A stretch of DNA of 64,000 nt from JBGPYB01 sp041493035 (GCA_041493035.1 JBGPYB010000004.1:1-64000); one strand, 5' to 3'. Shown: positions 27,781 through 36,705, counted from the first letter of the stretch. Numbers and translations: made by a program. Notes: generated by a model not told the origin, from the sequence alone.

Positions 27781-28563
27781 ATGCGCTATGCCGACAAGGT
27801 CGTGCTCGTCACCGGCGGGAGTCAGGGGATCGGCGAAGGGTGCGTTCGCGTCTTTGCCGAGGCTGGCGCCACCGTCGTCCTCTGCGCGCGCCGAGCCGTG
27901 GAAGGGAAGGCCCTCGCGGCCGAGGTGAGCGCTCGTGGTCCCGGACGCGCCCACTTCATCCGGTCCGACGTCTCGAAGGAAGCCGACGTGCGGGCGCTCG
28001 TTCGGGAGACGGTGTCCCGTTTCGGACACCTCGACTGTCTGATCAACAACGCCGGTTGGCATCCACCCCACAAACCCATCGACGATTTCACGAGCCAGCA
28101 GTTTCGGGACCTTCTGGAGCTGAACCTCGTCAGCATGTTCGTCGCTTGCCAGGAGGCGCTCCCGCACCTGCGCAAGGTGAAGGGGAACGTCATCAACATG
28201 TCGAGCCTCGTAGGCTCAATGGGGCAGCTCCACGCCACGACCTACGTCGCCACCAAAGGGGCGATCACCGCTTTCACCAAGGCGCTGGCCATCGACGAAG
28301 CGGCCCACGGCGTGCGGGTCAACTGCGTTTCGCCAGGCAACGTCTGGACGCCCCTCTGGAAGGAGGCGGTCGACGCATCGCCTGATCCCGCGAAGACGCG
28401 TGCCGACGGAGACGCGGCGCAGCTCCTCGGACGAATGGGGACCGTCGAAGAAGCGGGACGTCTCTGCCTCTTCCTTGCCGCCGAGGGGACGTTCACCACG
28501 GGCGTCGACCACATCCTCTCGGGGGGCGCCGAGCTCGCCTACGGCAGAAAGAGCCGGATCTAA
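27781..28563 (+). CDS. Short-chain dehydrogenase/reductase
   Basis: The 260-residue classical SDR has the NAD(P)-binding motif VLVTGGSQGIGEG near the N-terminus, the structural INNAGW motif, and the catalytic Ser, Tyr and Lys in MSSLVGSMGQLHATTYVATK. The arginines following the first strands (CARRAVEG) suggest NADP use but do not prove it. The start ATG at 27781 matches the usual N-terminus. It lies 25 bases after the hydrolase and is the last gene of the run that began at carA. Confidence 0.92.
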   Translation: MRYADKVVLVTGGSQGIGEGCVRVFAEAGATVVLCARRAVEGKALAAEVSARGPGRAHFIRSDVSKEADVRALVRETVSRFGHLDCLINNAGWHPPHKPIDDFTSQQFRDLLELNLVSMFVACQEALPHLRKVKGNVINMSSLVGSMGQLHATTYVATKGAITAFTKALAIDEAAHGVRVNCVSPGNVWTPLWKEAVDASPDPAKTRADGDAAQLLGRMGTVEEAGRLCLFLAAEGTFTTGVDHILSGGAELAYGRKSRI

Positions 28564-28766
28564 CGCCCGGGCGCGAAATCGTTGCGCGCAGCCGCGCCAC
28601 CCCGACTCCACATAAAACGCGCCTTTCGGTGTAAATCAGTCAGAACGCCCGTTTCGGACGTGATCGCCCGGCCCGGAAGCCCGGGAGGAGGCGCCGGCCT
28701 GGATCTTGCTCTTCAGGGGGACGACCGCGGCATCCCGCCGCCGTCTCATCGAAGGAAGCGGATCTC

Positions 28767-30167
28767 ATGGAACTGACTCGAATCCAGCGAGCCGTTGCGC
28801 GTATGGCGCTCCTGTGGGTGTTGGCCCTTCCATTCGCCCGCCCCGTCCACGCCATACCCGCCTTCGCCCGCAAGTACCAGACGAGCTGTCAGACCTGTCA
28901 CACGGTCTTTCCCAAGCTCAACTCCTTCGGGAACGCCTTCCGGCTGGCGGGCTACCGGATGCCCAAGGAGACCGAGGAGATGGTGAAGGACAAGCCGGTG
29001 AGCCTGGGGGCTCCGGCCTACAAGAAGCTCTGGCCCAACGCCGTGTGGCCCAGCGACATTCCGGGGCACGTTCCCGTGGCCATCAACCTCAAGTTCGCCG
29101 ACGTCAACACGTCGAGCCTGAACGACGACGGCTCGGTCAGCAAGGTCAAGAACGACTTCCAGTTCCCTCAGGAGGCCAACATCTTCGCCGCCGGCACCCT
29201 CGGGGACAAATTCTCCGCCTACAGCGAGATCACCTTCGGCAACGATGCCGGATCCATCTCGACCGAGATCGAGCATGCCCACGTGGGGATCGACTCGCCC
29301 TTCGGGCCGGAGAACGCGTTTCATTTCAAGATCGGCAAGTTCACGCCCAACGTTGCGGCCGTCTTCCAGGAGGCCTTCCTGACGACGGACGCCGGCATCG
29401 ACACGATCTTCAACTACAACCCGATCGGGCTGAACGGTGGCACGGGCCTGGGCGCCGACGAGGTCTCGCCCAATTCCATCGCTCTGCCCTCCCTCGTGAA
29501 CGGGGTCGAGGCCTATGGCGTCCTGGGCCACCGCTTCATGTACACGGCGGGCGTGTGCAACGGCATCTCGGCCGGCGACGGCCAGTTCGGCAACAACTCG
29601 AAGGACGTCTACGGCCGCATCGACTACAAGATCGGCGGGATGGGGCTGGACGGCGAGACCTTCGGAAAGGAGACCTCGGAGAAGAACTGGCGCGATGACT
29701 CGCTGCGCCTGGGCGCCTTCATCTACCACGGCAGCGCCAAGGACGTGGGGTTTGCCACGACCGACGAGAACGGAGCCGACGTCATCCTGCGGGACGCCCA
29801 CTTCCTTCGAACCGGCTTCTTCGCCAGCGCCTACATCAAAGACCTGAACCTCTTCGGTGGCTACCTCCACGGCAGCGACACCCTGCAGCGGGTCGACCCG
29901 ACCGACGGGACCCAGCTCAGCGAGATCCAGCCGACCTACAACGCCTGGTTCGCCCAGGCCGACTACGTCTTCTACCCATGGCTTCACGGCGCGGCCCGAT
30001 ACGAGACCCTGACCCCCGCGGATCGCAGCGTCCAGAGCCTGCGGATCGGGACCTTCAACGTCAGCGCCCTGATCCGCGCCAACATCAAGGCGATCGTCGA
30101 GTACCAGAGGGACCTCAGGGAGGGAACGAATCACTCCCTCGACGCCGTCCTGCGCGTCGCCTTCTGA
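28767..30167 (+). CDS. Outer-membrane monoheme cytochrome-porin fusion (Cyc2-like layout)
   Basis: A signal peptide (LLWVLALPFARPVHA) is followed at once by IPAFARKYQTSCQTCHTVFP, a single c-type heme site (C41, C44, H45). The next conserved segment is LNSFGNAFRLAGYRMP. The remaining 400 residues are beta-rich, with alternating aromatic and small residues typical of outer-membrane barrels, and end in LRVAF with a terminal Phe. One heme at the mouth of a barrel is the layout of Cyc2-type iron-oxidising proteins and related porins. Members with the same N-terminal motif but no known function are also common. It has a good ribosome site (AAGGAAG) and heads a three-gene cluster with a cupredoxin and a diheme cytochrome. 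Confidence 0.72.
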   Translation: MELTRIQRAVARMALLWVLALPFARPVHAIPAFARKYQTSCQTCHTVFPKLNSFGNAFRLAGYRMPKETEEMVKDKPVSLGAPAYKKLWPNAVWPSDIPGHVPVAINLKFADVNTSSLNDDGSVSKVKNDFQFPQEANIFAAGTLGDKFSAYSEITFGNDAGSISTEIEHAHVGIDSPFGPENAFHFKIGKFTPNVAAVFQEAFLTTDAGIDTIFNYNPIGLNGGTGLGADEVSPNSIALPSLVNGVEAYGVLGHRFMYTAGVCNGISAGDGQFGNNSKDVYGRIDYKIGGMGLDGETFGKETSEKNWRDDSLRLGAFIYHGSAKDVGFATTDENGADVILRDAHFLRTGFFASAYIKDLNLFGGYLHGSDTLQRVDPTDGTQLSEIQPTYNAWFAQADYVFYPWLHGAARYETLTPADRSVQSLRIGTFNVSALIRANIKAIVEYQRDLREGTNHSLDAVLRVAF

Positions 30168-30193
30168 GCCGCTTCTTCGAAGGAGAGAAAGTC

Positions 30194-30775
30194 ATGTTCG
30201 TTAGAGTCCTTGCGGGCGTCTCGTTCCTTACCCTGGCCGGGTCCGCCTTCGCCGGCTCCCTGTCCGGCACGGTGACTGCGACCGGCCAGCACGACAACGC
30301 CGACGCCGTGGTCTTCGTCGACGCCATTCCGGGAAAGACCTTCCCCCCCCCGGCGGCCCATGCCACCGTGGACCAGGCCGGCATGAAGTTCGTCCCCAGG
30401 GTCGCGGCGGTCCTCGTCGGTACCACGGTCGACTTCGCCAACAGCGACAGCGTGAACCACAACGTCTTCACTCCCGACAAGTGCGCCGCGAGCTTCAACC
30501 TCGGAAGCTGGGGGCGCGGCGCGAGCAAGAGCCACACCTTCGACAAGACCTGCTTCGCGGCTCTCCTCTGCAACATCCACCCGGAGATGGAGGGCTTCGT
30601 GGCGGCGGTGCCGACACCCTACTTCGCCGTGACCGACAAGACGGGGGCGTACCAGATCAAGGACGTGCCCGACGGGGCGTACACTCTGAGGGTGTGGCAT
30701 CCGCGTCTCAAGGAAACCAGCAAGAAAGTGACGGTGAAGGACGCGACGCGGGAAGATTTCAAGCTCGAGAAGTAG
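30194..30775 (+). CDS. Periplasmic cupredoxin with regulatory-like beta domain
   Basis: The 193-residue exported protein (signal LAGVSFLTLAGSAFA) has a plastocyanin-like fold. VGTTVDFANSDSVNHNVFTP gives copper ligand H89, and the loop LLCNIHPEMEGF gives C126, H129 and M132, a complete type I copper site. The C-terminal 50 residues (YQIKDVPDGAYTLRVWHPRL) are a carboxypeptidase-regulatory-like beta sandwich. Such proteins are often annotated methylamine utilisation proteins, but no amine pathway genes are adjacent. The ATG at 30194 follows AAGGAGAG. Its place between a monoheme porin and a diheme cytochrome suggests an electron shuttle. Confidence 0.85.
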   Translation: MFVRVLAGVSFLTLAGSAFAGSLSGTVTATGQHDNADAVVFVDAIPGKTFPPPAAHATVDQAGMKFVPRVAAVLVGTTVDFANSDSVNHNVFTPDKCAASFNLGSWGRGASKSHTFDKTCFAALLCNIHPEMEGFVAAVPTPYFAVTDKTGAYQIKDVPDGAYTLRVWHPRLKETSKKVTVKDATREDFKLEK

Positions 30776-30795
30776 ACCGTGGAGGTTCGGCCGGC

Positions 30796-31719
30796 ATGGA
30801 GACCGCTTCCCGATTCCGTCGTTCGGCCATCTTCGTGGCGCTGCTGCTCATCGCAGCGCCACGAGGCGCTCGCAGCCAGTCTGCCGCGCCCGTGGCACCC
30901 AAGCCAGGGGAGGCTCCGCCGGCGGTGACTCCTCCCACCGGTCCGAGTTGGCTGGTGCGCCGCAACCTCGTGATGCTCGACGCCTCCCTCGGCCGGATCG
31001 GCAACGTGGCCGTGCCCGCCGCGACGGCCCTTCCCCAGGGACCCGCGTGGCCTTGGCCGGCTCTTCGTGAACGCTGGACGCTGACCGGAGCCGACCTCTA
31101 CCGCCTGAACTGCCGCTCGTGCCACAACGCCGAGGGGAGTGGCCTGCCCCCCGAGATCAATTCCGTCCTGGATCCGATGCGTGCCACGTCATCGGTTCTG
31201 CTCAGGAAGAGGATGGAGGAGAGGGGAAGGAGCCTCGACCCCCAGACCGCCCGCGAGATGGCGGCGCAGGCAGATGCGAACATCCGCAAGAGGCTTCACG
31301 ACGGCGGGGAGAAGATGCCGGCCCTGCCCCACCTGACCATGGCCGACGTCGACGCGATCCTCGGTCACCTGGGGCATCTCGCCGGGCTCCCCCAGGCGGA
31401 GCACAAGGACCCGCGGCTCAGCCTCTCCACGGCCCAGGTAGGTCAGCACGTCGTCAAGGGGACGTGCCAGATCTGCCACGACACCTCGGGTCCGGGCACC
31501 TATTCCGGGCGGAACGGCAGCGGAAAGCTGATCCCGTCTCTCACGGCCATGGTCGAGACCAAGTCGATGCCCGACGTGATTCGGAAGGTGCACACGGGGT
31601 CGCCGTCGGCGGAGAGCCGGGGCGAGATGCCGCTCTTTCCGTATCTCAGCGACGAGGAGCTGGGTGCGGCCTACGTCTACCTGGTCTCGTACCCGCCGCA
31701 GTCCACGGCGTCCCGTTAG
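30796..31719 (+). CDS. Periplasmic diheme cytochrome c
   Basis: The 307-residue exported protein has a signal peptide (SAIFVALLLIAAPRGARS) and two heme motifs: CRSCH (C106, C109, H110) and CQICH (C224, C227, H228). Candidate Met ligands lie in KMPALPHLT and GEMPLFPYLS. The two halves each resemble a class I cytochrome c domain. It lies 20 bases after the cupredoxin gene, so the three genes probably form one transcript for moving electrons between the outer membrane and periplasm. The 3' end overlaps the opposing thioredoxin gene by 4 bases. Confidence 0.88.
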   Translation: METASRFRRSAIFVALLLIAAPRGARSQSAAPVAPKPGEAPPAVTPPTGPSWLVRRNLVMLDASLGRIGNVAVPAATALPQGPAWPWPALRERWTLTGADLYRLNCRSCHNAEGSGLPPEINSVLDPMRATSSVLLRKRMEERGRSLDPQTAREMAAQADANIRKRLHDGGEKMPALPHLTMADVDAILGHLGHLAGLPQAEHKDPRLSLSTAQVGQHVVKGTCQICHDTSGPGTYSGRNGSGKLIPSLTAMVETKSMPDVIRKVHTGSPSAESRGEMPLFPYLSDEELGAAYVYLVSYPPQSTASR

Positions 31720-32552
31720 CGCTGGCGTTCCAGAGCCAGGAGCGTCTCCTGGGCCCTCTGGGCAAACGGACTCTCCGGGTAGGTATCCACCACTTGCTTG
31801 AGCACCGGGCGGGCCTCGTCCAATCGCCCCCAGGCCTTGTAGATGCGGCCGAGGATGTAGAGGGTTTGCGCTTCGTAGGGTCCCGGCGGGGGAATGGAGA
31901 GAGCCTCCTTGAGCAGGGATTCGGCGTCGGGGTAGCGGTGCTCGTAGTGCCTTATGATCCCCAGCATCATCCGCCCCTGCTTCCGATCGTCGACCGGGCG
32001 GCTTCCGTCGACCCGCGTGGCTTGCACGAGGAGGTCGCGGCTCTCCTCGTAGGATTCCTGCTCGAAGAGATAGACGCCGAGACGCAGCAGCGCCTCGGCG
32101 TTCTTCGGATCCTTGTCGAGGGATGCTTCCCACCCGAGCACTTGGTTCGAGGCCTCCCGAGCGGCGGCCATGATCTGGGGGAACTGCCCGGGCCCCTGGA
32201 ATCCCGATAGCCTCAAAATCGGTCGCCCCGAAGGAGATACGAAGGCAATCGTGGGGAGATCCGAGACGTTGTATTTCAACGCCACCAGGGTTTCGTTCCG
32301 TCCGCCCTCGGTGTTGACTTTGACCGGGACGAAGTCTTTGCTGAGACGGACGACCTCGGCGTCCACGTACGTGGTCTCGTCGAGGCGATGGCACCAGCCG
32401 CACCAGTCTGCCCAGAAATCCACCATCAGCGGCTTGCGCTGCGACTTGGCCCTCTGAACGGCGGCCTCGAAGCTACGTTCCCAGTGGATGCCGGGGGAGG
32501 GGCTGGCCGGGGCGCCGCCAAGGACCAGGACTGCGACCAGAGGGAGCGTCAC
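31716..32552 (-). CDS. Exported thioredoxin-fold protein with TPR repeats
   Basis: The 278-residue protein has a signal peptide (LPLVAVLVLGGAPAS) and a thioredoxin domain with VDFWADWCGWCHRLD (C51-G-W-C54, redox-active) and the cis-Pro segment DLPTIAFVSPSG. Tetratricopeptide helices follow from about residue 150 (NAEALLRLGVYLFEQESYEE and SLYILGR-like turns). The CGWC centre with a TPR tail suggests a periplasmic disulfide reductase or a cytochrome-c maturation helper, which would fit the opposing cytochrome genes (inference). The GTG at 32552 overlaps the upstream stop as GTGA and leads directly into the signal peptide. Confidence 0.85.
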   Translation of the reverse strand: MTLPLVAVLVLGGAPASPSPGIHWERSFEAAVQRAKSQRKPLMVDFWADWCGWCHRLDETTYVDAEVVRLSKDFVPVKVNTEGGRNETLVALKYNVSDLPTIAFVSPSGRPILRLSGFQGPGQFPQIMAAAREASNQVLGWEASLDKDPKNAEALLRLGVYLFEQESYEESRDLLVQATRVDGSRPVDDRKQGRMMLGIIRHYEHRYPDAESLLKEALSIPPPGPYEAQTLYILGRIYKAWGRLDEARPVLKQVVDTYPESPFAQRAQETLLALERQR

Positions 32553-33262
32553 GATGGAGCCGCCGCGGTGACCAATGCCTCGAACAGCTCGCCGAAGCCA
32601 TCCGGACGATTCCAGAACGATTCCGGATGCCATTGGACCCCGACGACGAATCGCCTCTTCGGCATCTCGATGGCTTCGACGACCTGGTCGCCCGAGGAAT
32701 AGGCTGAGGCGATGAGGTCTCGCCCCAGTTGCTCGACGGCCTGGTGATGGAAGCTGTTCACGGCGACCGTCTCCCTCCCGAGGATGGCTCCAAGCCGCGT
32801 ACCCTGTACGATCCTCACGTCGTGGGCGCGCTCCCAGCGTTCGCACCGGGCGTCGTGATCGGAACCCCCTGTCACCTCAGACGGGATGTCCTGGACCAGA
32901 GTTCCTCCGCACGCAACGTTTAACACCTGATGTCCCCGGCAGATAGCCAGGATGGGCCGATCCAGAACAAGGGCCTCGCGGGTCAGCGCCAGCTCGAAAT
33001 CGTCCCGTTCGCGGACGACGGTGCCCAGCTTCGGGTGGGGCGTCTCTCCGTAAAGCGCGGGGTCGATGTCGGACCCGCCGCTCAGGAGGAGACCGTCGAC
33101 CCTTTCCAGCAGCTCGGCAGCGTCCCCCGGAGAGCCGGGCGCCAGAACCACCGGTAGGCCCCCGACCTTCTCCACTGACTTGATGTAGTCCTCCCGCAGG
33201 ACGTGGAGGCCCGACCGGCGGTCGTCGTAGCCGATCGTGATCCCGATGGCGGGGCGCTTCAC
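32549..33262 (-). CDS. Class I glutamine amidotransferase-like hydrolase (peptidase C26)
   Basis: The 237-residue protein fits the PuuD/gamma-glutamyl-GABA hydrolase family. The opening is PAIGITIGYDDRRSG, SGGSDIDPALYGE is the substrate loop, LAICRGHQVLNV holds nucleophile C108, and VGVQWHPESF holds the catalytic His. The family cleaves gamma-glutamyl bonds of small conjugates; the exact substrate is unknown. The GTG start overlaps the argS stop and its own stop overlaps the next gene, so three genes form a coupled chain argS, C26, thioredoxin-TPR. Confidence 0.88.
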   Translation of the reverse strand: MKRPAIGITIGYDDRRSGLHVLREDYIKSVEKVGGLPVVLAPGSPGDAAELLERVDGLLLSGGSDIDPALYGETPHPKLGTVVRERDDFELALTREALVLDRPILAICRGHQVLNVACGGTLVQDIPSEVTGGSDHDARCERWERAHDVRIVQGTRLGAILGRETVAVNSFHHQAVEQLGRDLIASAYSSGDQVVEAIEMPKRRFVVGVQWHPESFWNRPDGFGELFEALVTAAAPS

Positions 33263-35202
33263 ATGCGGTCCGGGACTGGAATCCCGAGGAGATCGACCAG
33301 AGAAAGGACTTGTCGCAGGAAAGTGTCCACCACCAGCACGCGGAAGGCGCGAAGGTCCTCGGATTCGGCGCGGAGGAGCGAGTAGGCCGGGTTCTGGTAA
33401 TAGGAGTGGAAGGCTTGGGCCACCGCGAAAGTGTGCTTGGCGAGAAATGCCACCTCCTCGGCCCTTATCGCCTGTTCTGCCGCTTCTTCGCTGCGCGCGA
33501 GGAGGAGCAGGAGGGACCAGACCTCGTCCCCTTCCTCTCCGACGAGGAGGGCCGAGAGGTCGAGCTCCGCGGCTCGCTGCCGCAGGGCGGCGAGGTCGAG
33601 CCCTTCGGCTTCCATCTTGGCGAAGATGCTGCGCGCCCGCACGATGCCGTTCTGGATGTACGGGCCCGTCTCCCCGACAAACGCGAGGGCTTCCTCCATG
33701 TCGAAGGTGATGATCTTCGTGCGGCCGTATTTCAGCAGGAAGTAGCGCAAGGCTCCCGTCGCGATGGCGGCCGCCGCGCGATCGCGCGCCGCCGCCTCAC
33801 GACCGGGGTCCCTGGCTTCGATCTCCGCCCGCGCCTTCGCCACCAGGGCGTTCAGCAAGTCGTCGGCCTTCACGCCGAGGCCCTTTCGTCCGGACACCTT
33901 CACGGCCGTCTCATTCTCTGACACGGTGTAGCCCAGCGCCCGCGCCGTGGCGGGAGAAAGCACGACCTTCTCATACCCCAGGTGGTGGCTCGCCTCGGCG
34001 GCCTCGGCATGCCCCAACGCCGCTACGCCCGCTCGCACCACTCGCTGCGGGTAGGACTGGCCGACGTCGATCACGTTGTACACCCGGCGGGCGTGGCCGA
34101 AGGCAGGAGCCCCACTCTCCCCCGCCTCACTCGTCGTGGACCAGAGGACGTGGCCGTCCGGGTAGAGACGGTGACGCCGATAGCGGAAGTCGCGGTCGAG
34201 ATGTCCGAGCTTCCAGAGCTGGTAGGCGATGTCCTTGCCGGTGTAGGTGACGGTGCCATTCGACCGCACGATGATCTTGTCTTCGTCGTTGCCGTCCGCT
34301 TCCATCGCCAGGACCCAGCACCCCGCGCTCTTCCCTTCGGTGTCGAGGCGGATCGCTTTCGATCCCTTCAAGACCTCGAACGCACGGTCCCAGAAATGGA
34401 GGCGCAGGATGTCGCTCTCGTGGGCCAAAAGGTCGTAGCGGATGCCGAGGCGCTCCATCGTGGCGAGATGACAGTCCACGATGCGCGCCGCAATGTGCGC
34501 CGCCAGACGGGCCGTGTCGTTGTCCCCCGCTTCGATGGCGTGGAGCGTGTCCACCTGGAGCCCCTTGTTCTTCGGCTCCGCGGCATAGAAGTCCCCGACT
34601 TGGGCGTAGAGGTCCCAGCAGTAGTAATCGAAGGCCCCGCCCATGGCGGCCACCTCGCCCATGCCCTTCTTCTCGATCTGCTGGAAACCGACCACCACAT
34701 CGGCGACCTGCACTCCGGTGTCGTCGATGTAGTTCTGGACGCCCACCTCGTACCCGCGGCTCCGGAGGACGCGCACGAACGTGTCTCCGAGGGTAGCGTT
34801 CCGCAGGTGGCCGATGTGCGCCGCCTTGTTGGGGTTGATGCTGGTGTGCTCGACGATGACGCGTTCGGCCCGTTTTGGCACGGAACCGCCCGCCGCCAGG
34901 GACGCCTGAAGGTCGCGTGCGAACCGGCCCCTGTCCAGGAACAGGTTCACATAGCCGCCCCCGGCCACCTCGGCCTTGCGGACGCCGGGGAGCGCCACAA
35001 GATCCTTCGCGAGCCCAAGGGCGATCTCGCGGGGCTTTCGCTTCAATGTCTTCGCAAGCTCGAAAGGCGCCGTCACGGCCAGGTCGCCCAGATCCGTCCG
35101 AGGCGGGTACTGGAACGTCACGGCGGCAAGCTCCACCCCGAGGGAATCACGGACGATGCCCCGGATCTTCGCAGCCAGTCGCGCGTGGAGGTCGAGGATC
35201 AT
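33259..35202 (-). CDS. argS: Arginyl-tRNA synthetase
   Basis: The 647-residue class I synthetase charges tRNA-Arg. It has the N-terminal Arg_tRNA_synt additional domain, the HIGH signature in EHTSINPNKAAHIGHLRN, and the C-terminal anticodon-binding helical domain ending with VDTFLRQVLSLVDLLGIPVP. In place of KMSKS it has KVSGRKGLGVKADDLL, as many ArgS do. The ATG at 35202 is chosen over GTG 35214 because a TATAAT box (35223-35218) would put the transcript start only about 8 bases before that ATG. Confidence 0.95.
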   Translation of the reverse strand: MILDLHARLAAKIRGIVRDSLGVELAAVTFQYPPRTDLGDLAVTAPFELAKTLKRKPREIALGLAKDLVALPGVRKAEVAGGGYVNLFLDRGRFARDLQASLAAGGSVPKRAERVIVEHTSINPNKAAHIGHLRNATLGDTFVRVLRSRGYEVGVQNYIDDTGVQVADVVVGFQQIEKKGMGEVAAMGGAFDYYCWDLYAQVGDFYAAEPKNKGLQVDTLHAIEAGDNDTARLAAHIAARIVDCHLATMERLGIRYDLLAHESDILRLHFWDRAFEVLKGSKAIRLDTEGKSAGCWVLAMEADGNDEDKIIVRSNGTVTYTGKDIAYQLWKLGHLDRDFRYRRHRLYPDGHVLWSTTSEAGESGAPAFGHARRVYNVIDVGQSYPQRVVRAGVAALGHAEAAEASHHLGYEKVVLSPATARALGYTVSENETAVKVSGRKGLGVKADDLLNALVAKARAEIEARDPGREAAARDRAAAAIATGALRYFLLKYGRTKIITFDMEEALAFVGETGPYIQNGIVRARSIFAKMEAEGLDLAALRQRAAELDLSALLVGEEGDEVWSLLLLLARSEEAAEQAIRAEEVAFLAKHTFAVAQAFHSYYQNPAYSLLRAESEDLRAFRVLVVDTFLRQVLSLVDLLGIPVPDRM

Positions 35203-35217
35203 GGACGCAAACACACC

Positions 35218-35223
35218 ATTATA
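35218..35223 (-). promoter_or_regulatory. Candidate -10 box for argS
   Basis: A perfect TATAAT on the minus strand lies 15 bases before the argS ATG. No good -35 match is seen. Confidence 0.45.
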
Positions 35224-35287
35224 GCGGGAGGCCGCCTCCTGTGACGGCTGTCACGGCCGACGCGCAGCATCGGCGTGATGCTTCGGT

Positions 35288-35536
35288 ATGGACCCCCTCC
35301 CTCCCTTTCCCGACCCACGCGCCGTCGCAGCGGTCCACCTGAGCCGCGCTCTCGCCCTCGAACGCACGGGCCACCGCGAGGAAGCCGCGGAAGCCTACGG
35401 GCGGGCGGTCCGCCTCAACCCCGACGACCCCGAGGCTCAGACGCGCCTCGGCATAGTGCTTCGGGAATTGGGTCGCGACGAAGAGGCGAACCGCGCTTTC
35501 CAGTCGGCCTTGCGGCTCCGCGAAGCCCTCGCGTAA
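35288..35536 (+). CDS. Small TPR-repeat protein
   Basis: An 82-residue protein made almost wholly of tetratricopeptide helices: RALALERTGHREEAAEAYGR, AVRLNPDDPEAQTRLGIVLR and ELGRDEEANRAFQSALRLRE. Two full TPR motifs are present with the usual small and large residue pattern. There is no signal peptide or other domain. It probably mediates protein contacts, but no partner is evident. It diverges from argS and lies 54 bases before the next gene. Confidence 0.72.
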   Translation: MDPLPPFPDPRAVAAVHLSRALALERTGHREEAAEAYGRAVRLNPDDPEAQTRLGIVLRELGRDEEANRAFQSALRLREALA

Positions 35537-35590
35537 GGGTGTTCGCTGGGCTCCAGGGTCGGACTCGCCCGCGTCTGTTACGATGAACCA

Positions 35591-36031
35591 ATGAGAACGC
35601 TCGTTGCCGCCGGGGCGTTTGCCCTATTGTGGGCCTCGCCAGCGGGTCCCCAGCACTTCACGCTTTCCGCCTCCTACACTCCTCGCGCGAAGCCGGGAGT
35701 CGATGGCACCATCGCCGTGACCTTCACGCCGCGTGACGCGGATGTTCACATCAACGAGAACCCGCCCGCGCGCCTGAAGCTCGATCCGGAGCAAAAGGTG
35801 CTGGTGGACAAGCAGCCCCCGGCGCCGCCCCGCGTCGAACCCTTCGACCCCGAGAAGGTTCGGTACATCGACCTGGCGGTGCCCCTGATCTTTCCGGTGG
35901 CGGTAGCCGCTGGTGCTCCAAAGGGCGTTCAAAGCATCAAGGCGACGGTCGTGTATTTCTACTGTTCCAAGAGCCAGAGTTGGTGCCGACGGGGGTCCAC
36001 CGATATCGACGTCTCCGTCAACGTTCGCTGA
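35591..36031 (+). CDS. Secreted protein resembling the DsbD N-terminal domain
   Basis: A 146-residue exported protein with a short signal (LVAAGAFALLWASPAGP). The mature part is beta-rich (TIAVTFTPRDADVHINENPP, and VRYIDLAVPLIFPVAVAAGA), ending with VVYFYCSKSQSWCRRGSTD and two cysteines spaced like the redox pair of the DsbD alpha (N-terminal immunoglobulin-like) domain. No transmembrane DsbD domain is attached or adjacent. The role is unknown; thiol chemistry in the envelope is possible. A TACGAT box ends 6 bases before the ATG. Confidence 0.66.
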   Translation: MRTLVAAGAFALLWASPAGPQHFTLSASYTPRAKPGVDGTIAVTFTPRDADVHINENPPARLKLDPEQKVLVDKQPPAPPRVEPFDPEKVRYIDLAVPLIFPVAVAAGAPKGVQSIKATVVYFYCSKSQSWCRRGSTDIDVSVNVR

Positions 36032-36599
36032 GCGCGCTCAAATCCGACGGGGCGTTCAGATTGCGGAACAGGGCCGCAGGGTCCCCGAATGGGGCGATCT
36101 CGTCTTGCTCGAACACTCTCACGCGCACGTCGGGCCAGAACGTCGTGACCTTGCGTTCACCTGCCAGCAGGCGCCGGCCGATCGGCTCGAGACAGGCCGG
36201 ACCATAGACCGCGCAGAGCGGCTCCGCGCCGCCGGCGTGAACCGGCACCACGGCGTCGAACTCCTCGGCGGCCGCCAGAAGCCGCGCCAGCAGTGGCACC
36301 GGAACGAACGGCAGATCCACCGCCAGGAAGAGGCCGTTCCTCTCGCCGAGACCCGCGAGGCCTGAATGGATTCCCGCAAGCGGGCCGGCGTCGGCGAACG
36401 TATCGGTCGCAACGGTGACGCCGCGATCCTCGTAGCGTCGCTCGGGGCCCGACAGGATGCGGACCTCCGCACAGGTCGAACGAAGCCTTGCCAACGTGTG
36501 GTCGAGGAGCGTCGCTCCCTGCCACGGGAGGAGCGCCTTGTCGCGTCCCATCCGGCGACTTCGCCCGCCGGCCACCGCGAATCCAACCACGCTCGACAA
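36018..36599 (-). CDS. mobA: Molybdenum cofactor guanylyltransferase
   Basis: MobA attaches GMP to molybdopterin to make MGD for DMSO-reductase-family enzymes. The 193-residue protein has the nucleotidyltransferase N-terminus GFAVAGGRSRRMGRDKALLP, ATDTFADAGPLAGIHSGL, the metal site LFLAVDLPFVP, and the C-terminal end FRNLNAPSD with the family's NLNTP-like motif. TTG at 36599 is taken as start; a downstream GTG is possible. No other molybdenum gene is present in the window. Confidence 0.9.
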   Translation of the reverse strand: MSSVVGFAVAGGRSRRMGRDKALLPWQGATLLDHTLARLRSTCAEVRILSGPERRYEDRGVTVATDTFADAGPLAGIHSGLAGLGERNGLFLAVDLPFVPVPLLARLLAAAEEFDAVVPVHAGGAEPLCAVYGPACLEPIGRRLLAGERKVTTFWPDVRVRVFEQDEIAPFGDPAALFRNLNAPSDLSALSER

Positions 36600-36691
36600 A
36601 GGCGTTGCGTGCCCCTCTCAAAATCAGGTCTTGGCGCGAGTGTAGCGCCCCCCTGCTGGAGCGGGCAAGACGCTGCGGCCGCGAGGCTCTC

Positions 36692-36697
36692 TATAAT
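36692..36697 (+). promoter_or_regulatory. Candidate -10 box for uvrC
   Basis: A perfect TATAAT ends 8 bases before the GTG start of uvrC. No good -35 is visible. If used, the mRNA would begin at or within a base or two of the start codon. Confidence 0.5.
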
Positions 36698-36705
36698 CGT
36701 CGGCG

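Noticed and set aside
28564..28766. RNA gene or regulator site in the 203-base gap before the cytochrome-porin
   Set aside because: Short GC-rich inverted stretches are present, but no tRNA, terminator with T-run or known operator could be supported.
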